From Gossypium raimondii (taxonomy: Eukaryota; Streptophyta; Magnoliopsida; Malvales; Malvaceae), in contig NC_068571.1 of the NCBI RefSeq assembly GCF_025698545.1, forward strand, positions 31,901,733 to 31,965,732: DNA of 64,000 nucleotides. Reading direction: 5' to 3'. Positions 47,696 to 59,418 of this stretch are shown here, in pieces. The notes below the pieces were generated by a model. It searched no databases. It was not told the origin of the DNA and saw only the letters and a list, made by a program, of their open reading frames with translations. The stretch's first letter is position 1; each line of letters begins with the position of its first letter. The position numbers and the translations under genes are program-made.

Positions 47696-50615
47696 TGTAA
47701 TAGCCCAATTTTCAGTAGTGTTGAAAACAGTGGTTCGAGACCACTAAATTTGATGAGTGACTTCAAAAATTTTATTGTTTATTTATTTACGAGTCAAGTG
47801 TGATTTTAGAAATATTCTTGAATTGGTGATTTATGTTTTAGAAGAAGTTATTAGGTAAAATAGTTTCAAAAACGAGGAATCGAGACATAAATTTCATAAA
47901 CTGAGCCGTAAATACTTTTATAAATATTTACGGAGTTTCATTGCATTAGTATTAAAGATTCGTTAGAAAATTTTAACGTTTTGATAGTTAATTAATTAAA
48001 AAGGACTAAATTGAAAAAGGTGTAAAACTTGCTAAAATGATTAAATAGCTCAAGTGTTAAATGAGGGAGGACATAAAAGGCAAATTATCCCAAAGATGAT
48101 GGCTTGGGTGGCATAGACAGAGAAAAATCAAAGAATCAGGTGAAATAAGGGAAAAATTGGAAAATTGAAAATTTTAGCTTACAAATTGAAATAAAAAGAG
48201 AATTATCGAGAATTTCTTCATAATTCTCAGCCAAAAACACCATTGAAGAACCCTTAAGAAGCTAGCTTTCATATTTTTCTACATGTGAGTTCAATTCTTG
48301 CTATTTTCTTGAAATTTTTGTGTTTTTAAGATTTTTGTAACTAAGCCTAACCATCTAATTCATTAGTTTTTGATACCATTGATGAGTAATCTTGAAAGTT
48401 ACCATTGATGAGTGCTGGATGTTTATGATGAATTAACATTGATTTGAAGCTTTAATTTTGCTATATGATGATTTTATCAAGTGATTTCAAGGGAAATTGA
48501 TTTTAGGACCAAATTGTGAAAAAGATTAAATCTTTGGGTTTGGTATTAAATTATATTTATCAAAGACTGTGTAATAGTTTAGAATATTTATATAAAGTGT
48601 CACTTGAGAAAAATTAACTTATTTGATGGGCTAATTGGTGAGGGACTAAATTACAAAAATTGTAAAATTTAGGGTAATTGTGCAATTTCAAAAATTGCGG
48701 GGTGTAAATTGTGAAGTGAATTAGAATTGAAACATGTGCTAATGAACTAATAATTTTTCATTTTAGATCAAGAGCCCTTAGACCAACGCGAAAAAGGGAA
48801 AATAGCCGAATAATCTTTGAACCACTACAAATTCCACAATTTAACCCAGGTAAGTTCATATAGTTAAATTTTAATGTTATATGTTAATTGATGAATGACA
48901 TTTTGTATTTATTCGTAACATTTTTTGAAAATAAAATTATTATTAAATTTATGAAATTGAATCAAATGTTCAAAGCGAACGGAACACATGATTGAGTACA
49001 GTCGTTCAATACAAAAGAGGAATTAATGGCAAAATTACCCAAGTAAATCAAGGTTCATCATTTATTGTGAACTCTTGTGTTTGATTTCCGTTTAGCTCTC
49101 ATGAGCTTCAACTCATATGAGTTTTAGTTTAACTTTAATGAGTTTCAGTTCAGCTCTTTCGAGCTTCAGTTTAACCCTTCTGGGTTTTTGTTCAGCTCTT
49201 ATGAGCTTCCGTTCAACTCTTATGGGTTTCTGTTTAGCACTTATGTGCTTCTATGCAGCATTTGGGCTTCTGTTTACGATGTACTCAAATCCGTAAGACG
49301 TTCTCTGATTTGACAAGGATTGGTAAGTGTCATATGGAAATAATGTTTGAAAACTTAAAGTTATTATTGTTATTGATCTAAAATAAGTGGATTCATCAAT
49401 CAGAGTTGTGATTGACAGGAAATGTTTATGAAATGATTTATCTAAATAAATTATTATAGTATATTCGGTAAGATTTATGTTTAATGCCAACGAACTTACT
49501 AAGCTTCATTAAGCTTACTTGTGTCGTTTACTGTTCTTTGTAGATTTTCAAGAAGTAGGGAAGTCGAATCAGCACATAGGATCATACTATCCAACTTGTT
49601 CCGGTAGATTTTGCTATACATATTATGGTTTATATGGCATGTATAGGGATTGGAATGGTTTTAAGTAAAGTTGGTTTGTGTAAATACTAGGAGTTACACT
49701 TTGATTAAGTTTTTAATAAACTTATATATGTATGGATTAAGCATGCACGAGGTGTGTTTATAATGATTTAATGATAGCTAATCAAAAGGCATATTGAGGT
49801 ATGGTTGTAGTTAAAAATTTAGTAAATATGCAAATATGTATACATGAATAACTTGGTAAGTTTGGATATTGAATGCGTAATGATATGGTAGATATAAAGC
49901 TTCATTTTAGCTTGATTTAAAGGTCTTGTTATGATTTGGGAATGTAAAATTGGTTATACATGGGTTGACACCAAGATGGGGTGAGAAAATAGGCCATAAA
50001 ATGGCCTATTTTCGTTCACACGGGCAGAGACACGAGCGTGTGTTTCAGCCTTGTGTGACACACGATTTGACACATGGGCGTGTAGTCTGGTCGTATGTCC
50101 CCTGCACCTTAAAAATTTCGAAATAGAATGCCTAGGTTTTAGCACACGGCCTAGCACACGGGCGTGTGGCTTGGCCGTGTGACCTCTGCACTTTACACAC
50201 GGCCTAACACATGGGCGCGTGGTTGGCCATGTGACCCAAGCCAGTGAGTTACATGGGAAAGGACACAGGCTAGGACACGACCGCGTGCCTTACATCAAAT
50301 GCCCACAGGCCTAAGACACGGGCGTGTCTCCTGGCTGTGTGGCTCACACGGCCGACCACACTGGCGTGTGTCCCCTATTTCTAAGAAAATTTTTGAGATT
50401 TTGGGAAAAATCCCCTAAGTATCCGGTTTAGTCCCGATTCACTTCTAAGGTGTATATTGGGCCTCGAGGGTCCATATAAGGGACAATATGAGTGTTATAT
50501 AATTGATTTTTGATATGAAAAATAAAAGGTTGTGAAATGTTCGTATTTAGTTCGTAAAGTTCAGTAATGCTTCGTAACCCTATTTCGGCGACGGATAAGG
50601 GTTAGGGGTGTTACA
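47696..50615 (+). repeat. Element F 3' LTR (2.92 kb)
   Basis: It runs from TGTAATAGCCC to GGGGTGTTACA. It is the same LTR family as 7021-9704 and 61285-63462 but on the opposite strand. Diverged AGCTC/GAGCT units lie at 49090-49265 and a palindrome cluster at 49980-50370. Confidence 0.88.
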
Positions 50616-50906
50616 CCATGCACATCTACTAACTCATTTAATGGTCTAATTTTCATATAAGGACCTCCACTTTAAATTTCTATAGCTATTTAACACCTTT
50701 AGCTAATAGAACACAACTTTCGCACTTTACACGATTTAGTCTTTTTCACAAATTGAGCATACAAACGGTAAACTTTCTTAATAAAATTTTTATACCACCA
50801 TATTATCATGCTATAGACCACAAAATAATATTAAAATAAATTTTTTGACTTCGTATTTTTGGTCCCTAAACCATTATTTTGATTTCACTAAAAACAGGCT
50901 GTTACA
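50616..50906 (-). repeat. Right part of LTR E
   Basis: Matches the last 290 bp of LTR B (from 'aaggacctcc' to the terminal TTACA). Together with 46264-47480 it forms one LTR from which about 1.2 kb of the middle is missing. Confidence 0.75.
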
Positions 50907-53404
50907 CTTGTTACCCAGACCCGACGATCGAGTTGGGTATAGGGTGTTACACACTCTTTCATTTATATATTCATTTTATTTCTTCTATATTCTTCTCTTA
51001 TTTTTTTTAAGAGAGAACAATTAAGGAGTGGTCTACATTGGGGACAAATATGCATATTACCTTATGAAATTGAGAATATAGTAAACTGGTAATCTTTCTA
51101 ACTCTTTTATATTTTTCAATCGAGGAAAAAGGAAGAAAAATTAGGGATTTCAGTTTAATTCATTGAATTTGTATTGTGATGATTAATGTCATAGATAACC
51201 TTTAAAGTTTCTCTACATGCAAATGAATCATGGTTTTCTTACATATGTATACCTTCCTTTTGATTCTGATGTGGTTGTTATGCTTAGCTAACTGAGAAAG
51301 AGGCTCAAGTGATTAGGAAAAAAAATTAGGCAAATGTAGCCGGTATCAACTTTCAAGTAATTTGCTGGTGAGTTTTTGGACTCAAATCTTGAGTGTTTGT
51401 TTTATGTATATCAGTACTGTGTTGTTGTAGTATGATTGACTTCATATTCTACTGATGATGAGGAGTGGAATTATTATGGGATGTTTGTCGTACAATTGAA
51501 TCATGCAAAGAGATGATCTACAGATGCATGTTTGGTTGTGTGTATAAGTTTGTTTTTTTTATGAACTGTCACCAGTAAAGTAATTACTGAAGAGATTATC
51601 ATTGAAATAGTCTGATAGGTGATATGTTTGGAATGATTAATATTGTGTTATTAACAGTATGTTTAGTTGAATGCTTGTTATATGTCAGTCATAAAAATGA
51701 ATAATATGCAAAGTGTGGAGGTATGTAATGGTGGATGGAAGTTGAAGAAATATCATGTTGTACACCCTGTGCCACATGTTATTGGTTTTGCAAAGGTTCG
51801 AATGGGTTGTACGAAGAATGTATACGCATATTTTGGTTTTGCAGAGGTTCGATTAGATTGTACGGAGATATATGCTTACATGTATCTGATAACCCTACGT
51901 GGGTTCTTTCAAGTATTAGACCCTGTGGAGTTTAAGGCTTAAAGCCTCATGTATGTAAACATGCCCCATGGTCATGGACATACGCAAGATAAGACAGTCC
52001 GCTGGACTTATCTCATGATTTAAGTTACAATAGTCCGCCGTACTTGTTTTCTAAGCTTCATGACAAAGTTATACGTGGATTTTCTCCATGTGAAAGCCTG
52101 CGGAATAGTTCGCATCCATGAATCTTCTATATGAATCCATATGTATGACAATCCATTGGATTTATGTTTATGATTCAAGCTATGACAGTCTGCTGATCTT
52201 ATATTCATGTTTCAAGTTTAAGAGTTTAAAGAGACTATCTTTCACAAGAGTTAGTATGGACTATTACCCAAGCAAGAGATCGCATGGGATTGCCCTTATG
52301 TTCAAGTTACGATAATTCATATAAATTATTTTTCTTAAGCCAAAATCCACAAGGATCTTCTTTCATGTAGGAGTCCGATGAAGACTATATTAAATCAAGA
52401 GTCCACAGTGACTATCCACCAAATAAGAGTCTAGCAATGACTATCTACCAAACAAGAGTCTGACAGCGACTATCATTTAAGAATGAGTTCACAAGTAAGA
52501 ATCTGCCTATATTAGTTTGTGATTATGATTCCGCATATAAAGGTTCGCAAGTATGGTCTACAAGTATGTATTTTCCAAGCTCGAGTTTACGTATATAAGA
52601 CTTTATGTGTAAATCCTTCTGTAAAAATTATCCAAGTGGGAATCACCATGCATGAGTTTTCTGGAATCAATTTGTCATATGTTAATCTGCAATAATAACT
52701 GCTAAGGTAATTTCCATATGTTATGCTGGCAAAATAAGTAATAATCCATCTTGTATGAAATCAATGCAAACAAGTAAGTGAAATCATTCCACATTGTAGC
52801 CTATAGCACGAGCGATAGAAATGGAGGATTGCGAAAATGCAAAAAGTGTACAAATTTTCAAGTTGAGCCAACGCAAGTGAGGATAAGAATACGTCAAGAA
52901 GATGTGCGAGCTATACTTTTTCAAGTAATGTCAAATAGGAGATGAGATCCATGAAGTTCTAACTTATATATTCATAAATGGTATGTTATATTAGTAACTC
53001 AGTAATTCATTTGAACTTAGTTTGTTATGTTTTCCAAGTATAATGGATTATATAAGGAGCTGAAAAGGGATCAAGCCAGGGTTCGTTCAAGTTTAGGTGA
53101 ACTTGTGTTCTTAACTGTAACATGCATATATTTGGGTGACCTAGAGGCTGAGCCTCTGGGTAAGAACTCTCTTTTCTTGTAACTAAGTATGAACCATAGT
53201 ATGCATATATTAGCAGGTCAGCTAATTAAACCCGTTAAGATGTTAATGACAATATGATAACTAAATTGTGTATGATTAAAGAAGACATTTTTTTTAGTCA
53301 TATTAGTTGTACAATTTAGTTGTAAATTGTTCCTAGTTTGTTTCAGTGATAACGTAACCTTTTGTATATGGACCTGTTGATCGAGTCGGGTATAGTGTGT
53401 TACA
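50907..53404 (+). repeat. End of LTR X and related LTR Y
   Basis: Positions 50907-50951 finish LTR X. From there to 53404 a related sequence follows, with PyPu-rich leader, GAGTCCACAGTGACTATCC-like units (52370-52470) and a GATCGAGTCGGGTATAG end followed by TGTTACA at 53404. No coding region was found. The left end of Y is not defined. Confidence 0.5.
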
Positions 53405-53918
53405 TTAAGTTGCTGAACTCTTCAAAAGGTTTTTTTATTTAATCATTGAGCTTTTAAGTTTTTTTTTTAAATTCCGTCAATGAGTTCCAAGTTACAAGTC
53501 AACGATTGGTATGGCGGATCAATACTCATTGGCAAGTATTTATAGGCCAACTGGTCCAATGACTTTCTCCAGATCGATTGGTGGTTCTCCTTTCAACCGG
53601 TTTGACCAATCGATCTGATTCGATTCAAACAACTATAATATAAATAATTAATTTTAAAAATGATTTTAAAATTTGAATTTAATACAAATCCAAATCTAAA
53701 ATTGAATTATTTAAATAATTATTTTGATTAACTTAAAATTTTGACAGAGAATTTGAAAATTATAAATTTATAAAACAAAAGTTTCAAATATAAAATTTTA
53801 AAATCTAAAATCTAAAATCTAAATCTAAATCTAAATCTAAATTCAAATTCAAATTTCATTTTTTTAAAAAATACTTTAACTAATTTAGCTTAAAATTATC
53901 ATTAATGGTGATTGCTAG
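53405..53918. other. AT-rich intergenic stretch with TCTAAA repeats
   Basis: A run of TCTAAA-type hexamers lies near 53800-53850. Nothing else was recognised. Confidence 0.5.
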
Positions 53919-53927
53919 TGATAAATA

Positions 53928-54707
53928 GGCTTAATATAACATTTGGTATCTGAACTTGACACTTTTTCCTAATTTGGTACCTAAACCTTTTTTTGGTCCA
54001 ATTTGGCACTCAAACTTGACCCTTTTTCCTTTGGCACCTAAACTTGGCACTTTTTCCTAATTTGGTACCTAAACTTGACACTTTTTCTTAAGTTGATACT
54101 TAATCTTTTTGGGGGTTCAATTTGGTACCTGAACTTAACTCTTTTTCGTACCTACTCTTTTTTGTTCGATTTAATACTTGTCAAATGTTTTACAAATTAC
54201 TCAAATAAACTAAAAATATTTTTTATGAGGTAGCAAAAATAATCAATGTATAATCGACATGTGACAGATGACATGATTTTTTTTATTTTACATGTTCAAT
54301 TACTTTTAGTTTTAATTAATTAATTAATTATTTTATTAATTGAAAATAGCGAATTTCTTTTAATGTTGGGTTTTAATTTTTTATTTAATATTAATCATTA
54401 AGCATAGCTCAATACCTATTTTTTAACATGATTTTCCTCTAATCTGACAATATTTTTGTAGCATAAAAAAAATATCGTTAGTATTTTGGGTAATTTGTAT
54501 AACATTTAATAAATTTAGGAACCAAATTAAACCTAAAAAAACCTTAGGTACCAAATTAGAAAAAAAATCCAAGTTTAGGTACCAAATTGAGACCAAAAAA
54601 ATTAGATACCAAATTAGAAAAAAGTGTCAAGTTCAGATACTAAATTGAGTCAAAAATAGTTTAGATACTAAATTAAAAAAATTAAATACCAAATATTATA
54701 TTAAGCA
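53928..54707. mobile_element. Mutator-type MITE, 780 bp, with perfect 9-bp target duplication
   Basis: Long inverted arms: left GCTTAATATAAC..TTTGGTATCTGAACTTGACAC; the right arm is its complement, ending in ATATTAAGC. TGATAAATA is directly repeated at 53919-53927 and 54708-54716. A 9-bp duplication is the mark of Mutator-like transposition. Inside the arms the phrase 'aatttggtacctaaact' recurs at least four times. No transposase is encoded. Confidence 0.88.
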
Positions 54708-54716
54708 TGATAAATA

Positions 54717-55974
54717 CTATTACAATAAATCCTTTTTAAGTAATGATTTAATTACTTGGCATAGTGATTGCATTGAATGTATGAAAATGCATAGGATGGA
54801 TTTGTTAATGTGCCATTATAGTGATCATGTCATATATTTTTAGTGATGTATGATTATAATTAGTATTACTTCATGCTATTAAAACATGTATATTAATACA
54901 TGCTCTATTAAACAAGGTTAGAAATAGTTGGAGTATAATTGATACAAATTGTGTTTTGTGTTCGAGGTAATATTTGATATTTATGTGCATTTTATTCAAC
55001 ATTTCTACGAATTTACATTAATATTTGTGTGCACCATTGTGAAGTGTTAGAAAAAGATGTGTTTTTACATGCATCGGAGCATTTATGCTTGTTTGACATT
55101 TTTGACATCTTTGTTTAAAGTGTGTGAGACTTCATTTTAAATCCACTGAATTTGAATATTTATTCGAATATCTGAAACTATTATCGACTTTATTTTTTAA
55201 AAACTTTATTATATTTATTTTTGAGTTGTTAAATTATAATTTAAAATTTTTAATTCAAATTCGTAATAGTTTTGGATAATAAACGGATTTGAATTTTATA
55301 ATAAATGCAAACATTTAACTTGTCATCACGATACAAGTCTAGGATTCTCATTTTCTGGTGACATAATCCAACCGAATCAGTCAAGACTGAACTCTATACA
55401 AGATGCTGGAACATTTGCCCGGATGGTGTAGCAGGGCCCGCAAACCAACGTCTCTTCCATGAATGCATATAGGGACACCAAAACATCGGGGAGATATATG
55501 TTTAAATTAAAACTCTGATAATTTTGGACACAAATACGTCCATTTAGTAGACACAAAACTAACATAATAAACATATCATTAGATCGGTTTGAGGAGGACT
55601 TCCTAGGCGCTCTAATGTCGCTCACTTCCCTCTTGTTTCCTAGCAAGCTGTTCTTTACATCTCATGTCATCTCTGTTTCCTTTCACAAAACAACAAATAA
55701 ACCTGAAAGATTGTGAATTCTTTAATGCATGATAACAAGCAAACACTGTCACCGACTTCCATTCAATCCTTAATTAAAGTTCTTTAGGAATATACTGCTT
55801 ACACAGATAGAATGCAGCCTTACCGAAGATAACAATACCTATGAGCAGAGAGGAGAGAGTAGCAAAAGACAATTACATCACAAATTCAACGTAAGATTGC
55901 AAGTAATGCTTCTATTTATGCTAGCAAATGAACTATGCACCCAAACTTTCCACGCACAAGAAACTCATATCATG
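54717..55974. other. Intergenic DNA and 3' flank of LRAT/NC-domain gene
   Basis: AT-rich to about 55320, then more balanced sequence towards 55974 that probably includes the 3' untranslated region of the gene. The open frame at 55377-55646 shows no family features. Confidence 0.5.
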
Positions 55975-57524
55975 TCACAAAGTCACAAGTTGTCTGCTCA
56001 AAGCCTCATTTTCTTGAGCTGCTTCATCGTGATGCTCTGCCCAGCCTAGGCTCACGGCCAAGTCCTCAACAGCTACCTTGATCACATCACTTCGAACACC
56101 TATGTCAGTCGCATACCGGCTCATACAGTACATCCCAGCTGTAACTGTTGCCACGCCTACAGGGCTTGGCATCAATAACTTTAGTGGAGAAGAAAGAAGA
56201 GCAGCTAAAGGGGCCCCAATGACGGAAGAAGCCTGACCGCTTCTTCCGACCCCTTGCTTTTCCATAATCAGAAGACCAGTTTTGCAATACAGTGCAAAGT
56301 CCTCACAGTTATTCTGGAATATGTGATAATTTCCAAATCCATTTTGAAGAAGGTACATTGCCCTGTGGATAACTGTTTCAGGAGGGTCAGACATTGCTGT
56401 GGTGCATGTGCCGCCACGCACTTTGGCAAGGAAAACAGATGGGGTCACCCCATACTCAAAGCAGTAGAGCGATCCATTTCGAAGAAAGCAATCCAGGCAT
56501 GAGAGTACTACCCCACTGTTCGGCTGCCGGAAGCCACAATCGGGAAAAGTCGGACAAGTTGATCGAGGAGATATAGGATCGTATAGATCAGAAGATGGCT
56601 CAGTGCTAGAATCCAAGTTACGTTCAGGTCTAAAATGAACCACCTTGCTTCCACCAACAAAGATACCTACATGATTCAACCATACAAGGAACTGCTCAAG
56701 TAAAACATCCCCCAACCTCATCTAATGCCTGAAAGTACTGATTTAAGTTGTTGAGATATGGTCTGAACTAAGAGCTAAGCTAGCTGTGATTTCCTTTTCA
56801 TATTCCTAACGATTCAGTTATGCCCTGGATGACCGTAGTCAACCATTTAACTACCAAGGAAAGACTCTTTTCATGGAGGGTTGAAGGGTTGACATTGGCA
56901 ACTGTGTCTTGTACTAGACTGAGCAAGAAAAAAGGAGCCACCTATTTAGTTCAACGCATATATGGCAAAAAGTACTTCAACTATGCCAACTACAAAGGAA
57001 ATTGACTACCATTTTGCGCTTAGCAAGGAATGCATAGATAAATCTGATGGAAAGGAGCCAAATAACAGGCAATTCAACCAAGATGCAAGTAGTGAGATTC
57101 TGTGAAGAACAGTCTCTTTAATCCTTGGAGACTGTATAATTCCATGTTTGACTAAATGTTGATTAGTTATGGACACTAGAACTTGTAGCAGTTTATCTGC
57201 TAACCAGTACATCAAAAGTAAATCGGGGGCAATCAAACAAACAAAACGGTGGAACAAAATACATATAAAAAACAAGACAAACCCAGAAAACGAGATAAGA
57301 GCACAATCACAATGCAAAAATATTTCAAGTTTTTTTTTTCTTTAATTTTCTGCAATAAACAAGAAAAAAAGAAGAAGAAGAAGGGAAGCATAATTCGGAA
57401 AAGGGGGAATGGAAGGGAAAGAGGGGCTACCATGATGGGAGTAGGTGAAAACAGCTCTGTAAGTGTAAATATGATCTCCTGGATTGATCTCACTCCTCTC
57501 TACTCTGTTAGTAAGTAGACCCAT
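55975..57524 (-). CDS. LRAT/NC-domain protein (LEAD-SENSITIVE1-like), two exons, 261 aa
   Basis: Members of this family carry an NlpC/P60-related LRAT domain; the plant protein named LEAD-SENSITIVE1 belongs here, with a biochemical role that is not settled. Exon 1 is 57524-57431 ([20 protein letters not shown]). Exon 2 is 56666-55975, after a 764-bp intron with GTAGCC and GTAG borders. The junction rebuilds the H-box, [15 protein letters not shown] (residues 29-43). The Cys motif is [13 protein letters not shown], with the presumed nucleophile Cys at residue 152. A hydrophobic, Ala/Ser/Pro-rich segment (residues 178-212) follows and may contact membranes. Length is normal for the family. A methionine at 56721 would open a longer frame into the intron but would lose the H-box, so the spliced model is preferred. 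Confidence 0.9.
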
Positions 57525-58514
57525 TTCTTCACCCTTTCACTTACTCTGCTGCTTTGCCACTGATAATGTAAGGGGGGCTCCGGATCCCTCTGCTTTGGTA
57601 AAGGCAAAAAGCCCCAAAAACACACACTGCATTTGACCCCACGCCGCATAATTTAAGGCATTGTCGTCTTAGCAGCGTGGCTTGATCTAATTGGCTCACC
57701 GAATCATCCGCTCAACGAACGTTGCTACTTACTAACCCTTTTACCGGTTCCTTTTTGCATTTTCTTTATTTTATAAAAGGGTCAGGATCAATGTTCTATA
57801 TCAATATCATTGATGGTGTACAGATCCCTTTGCTTTTTCACCGTGACAAGGAAAGGGTAAGTTTGGAATTTAAATCCACCGTCATGATTCATGAGGATTT
57901 TAAGCTTGTTTTAACTTTTTTAAGGGAAAAGATGGGCTGGGATAGGAGTGGACAAATTGAAGGACTTGTAGCTTTGGATTCGTTGCTACATTAGGAAGTT
58001 TCCTTTTATTCCCTGCCTTCCTCTGTAAACCTCTAGAACCTCATGTATATTCCACAATTTTGCATTTTTTGAAAACCTAATGAAGCTATTCATATTCCAA
58101 CAAGTAATATATTTATAACACAGCAATGAACTAGATCATCTGGACCAAAGAAATATTATTGGTTTTGGTAAAGAATGAAAAGTTGCTATTGAACATATAT
58201 ATGATATTTGTAGATGATGCTCCACCTATAGATTACTGAATCAAATTATGGGTTTATTTGTCTATAAGAGATTTGAGATAAAGAAAGTGAAATCTAAAGA
58301 CATTGTGTGAATAGTGCATATAGGGTTTCCTGTTGGGTGGTGGACAAAATTCTTTCGGGGTTAGACTTCGAGGAGATGGAGAGTGAATGAAGTGAAGTAG
58401 TTGTGGCTGCGGGATCCAACTGCCCCGGGTTTCCAAGAGAGAAAAATTTGAAGATTGTGGTCCACTATTCTCCTCTACAGTCAACCCTGTTGTCGCCTTG
58501 TGGGAGAAAATATT
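57525..58514. other. Upstream region of the LRAT/NC-domain gene
   Basis: Probable promoter and 5' leader next to 57524, then unremarkable sequence. An open frame at 57722-57994 has no recognised features. Confidence 0.5.
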
Positions 58515-58522
58515 TAAAAAAA
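58515..58522 (-). terminator. Pol III terminator of tRNA-Val
   Basis: On the minus strand a run of seven T residues lies within a few bases of the tRNA 3' end, as expected for RNA polymerase III termination. Confidence 0.75.
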
Positions 58523-58523
58523 T

Positions 58524-58597
58524 TGGCGTCGCCCGGACTCGAACCGGAGACCTTCAGTGTGTTAGACTGACGTGATAACCAACTACACCACGACACC
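58524..58597 (-). tRNA. tRNA-Val (anticodon AAC)
   Basis: 74 nt on the minus strand. Acceptor stem GGTGTCG pairs with CGACGCC (one G-T pair) and the discriminator base is A. The anticodon stem TCAGT/ACTGA encloses loop CTAACAC, giving anticodon AAC. The T arm contains GGTTCGAGTCC, which is also the B box. There is no intron, and CCA is not encoded, as usual in eukaryotes. It looks functional. Confidence 0.95.
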
Positions 58598-59150
58598 TGT
58601 GGGATATCGAACTGAATATTTGCATAAAACAGCTTGGAAAATACAGGCAATGATATTGACAACTTAGCTCACTACTTGTAATCACCACTCGTTATATAAC
58701 TTCTTGAAGCATGAATTGAAAAAGCAAAAGAAAGAAACGAAGCAATTGGCGCTCTATGAACACCGCTTTGCTCATACTGCAACAAGTTGGACAGAAATTC
58801 CTTTGAACTAAATAAACGATGGGTTTGGGGTGTTGTTTACTTCTGTTAAATGTTTGAAAATTGAAGGGTGTTTACTTCATGTAAAAACAACTATTCAACT
58901 AATCTTATCTCAGTTAAAAAAATAAAAGAGAAAAGTGAGTTTGATAACCATAAAACATGTCAACGTTATTCTCTTCCTAGTGAATACAGTTTGCTTATTT
59001 AATTTTAACAATTGTTTCAAAGCATCATTTTACTCTTAATATATATCATTTTTCTCATTTTGGTATTTAAATTTTTCGGTTAAAATTGGTTGATTAAAAT
59101 TACATTTTTTTAACTGTTTAGTCTACTACCATTAAAAAAATTGATTGAAA
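58598..59150. other. Intergenic stretch, nothing recognised
   Basis: Host-like sequence between the tRNA and a copia LTR. No gene or repeat was seen. Confidence 0.5.
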
Positions 59151-59364
59151 TGTAGCCCGACTAGAATGTGCGATGTTAATGAGAAACACACAAAGAACTT
59201 GAGTGAACAAGAACACTATCCATAGTGATTTGAAAGGTTCAATTTCATTCATCAAAACTGAATACCAAAACATAGTATTTAAACACAATCTGTCAATAGA
59301 TAACTAATTATAACAGCCTTAACTACCAAGCTCTAACTGCTATAACAATTTTCATTCCTTAACA
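59151..59364 (-). repeat. Element G 3' LTR (about 214 bp)
   Basis: Plus-strand ends are TGTAGCCCG and CCTTAACA. The minus strand before it reads AAGAAGATGGAGGCA, a polypurine tract. The short length is normal for copia LTRs. The outer end is less sure than the inner one. Confidence 0.7.
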
Positions 59365-59418
59365 TGCCTCCATCTTCTTAATATCTACTATTTGTTCAAA
59401 CTTTGAAACAACTTTAAG

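Larger units (their letters stand above)
47481..50615 (+). mobile_element. Element F: 3' remnant of a Ty3/gypsy element nested in LTR E
   Basis: It consists of the last 215 bp of pol, a polypurine tract and a complete 3' LTR, all on the plus strand. The 5' LTR and nearly all coding sequence are gone. The left edge abuts LTR E without TG, so it is a deletion edge, not an integration edge. Confidence 0.8.

Noticed and set aside
47481..50615. Second inverted-LTR element like D (minus LTR piece at 46264 with plus LTR at 47696)
   Set aside because: The flanks of that unit (CTTGG and CCATG) do not match, while CTTGG matches CTTGT at 50907. A nested insertion plus deletion explains it more simply.
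57722..57994. 90-codon open frame between the LRAT/NC-domain gene and the tRNA
   Set aside because: No recognisable domain, codon pattern or neighbouring exon. Chance is more likely.
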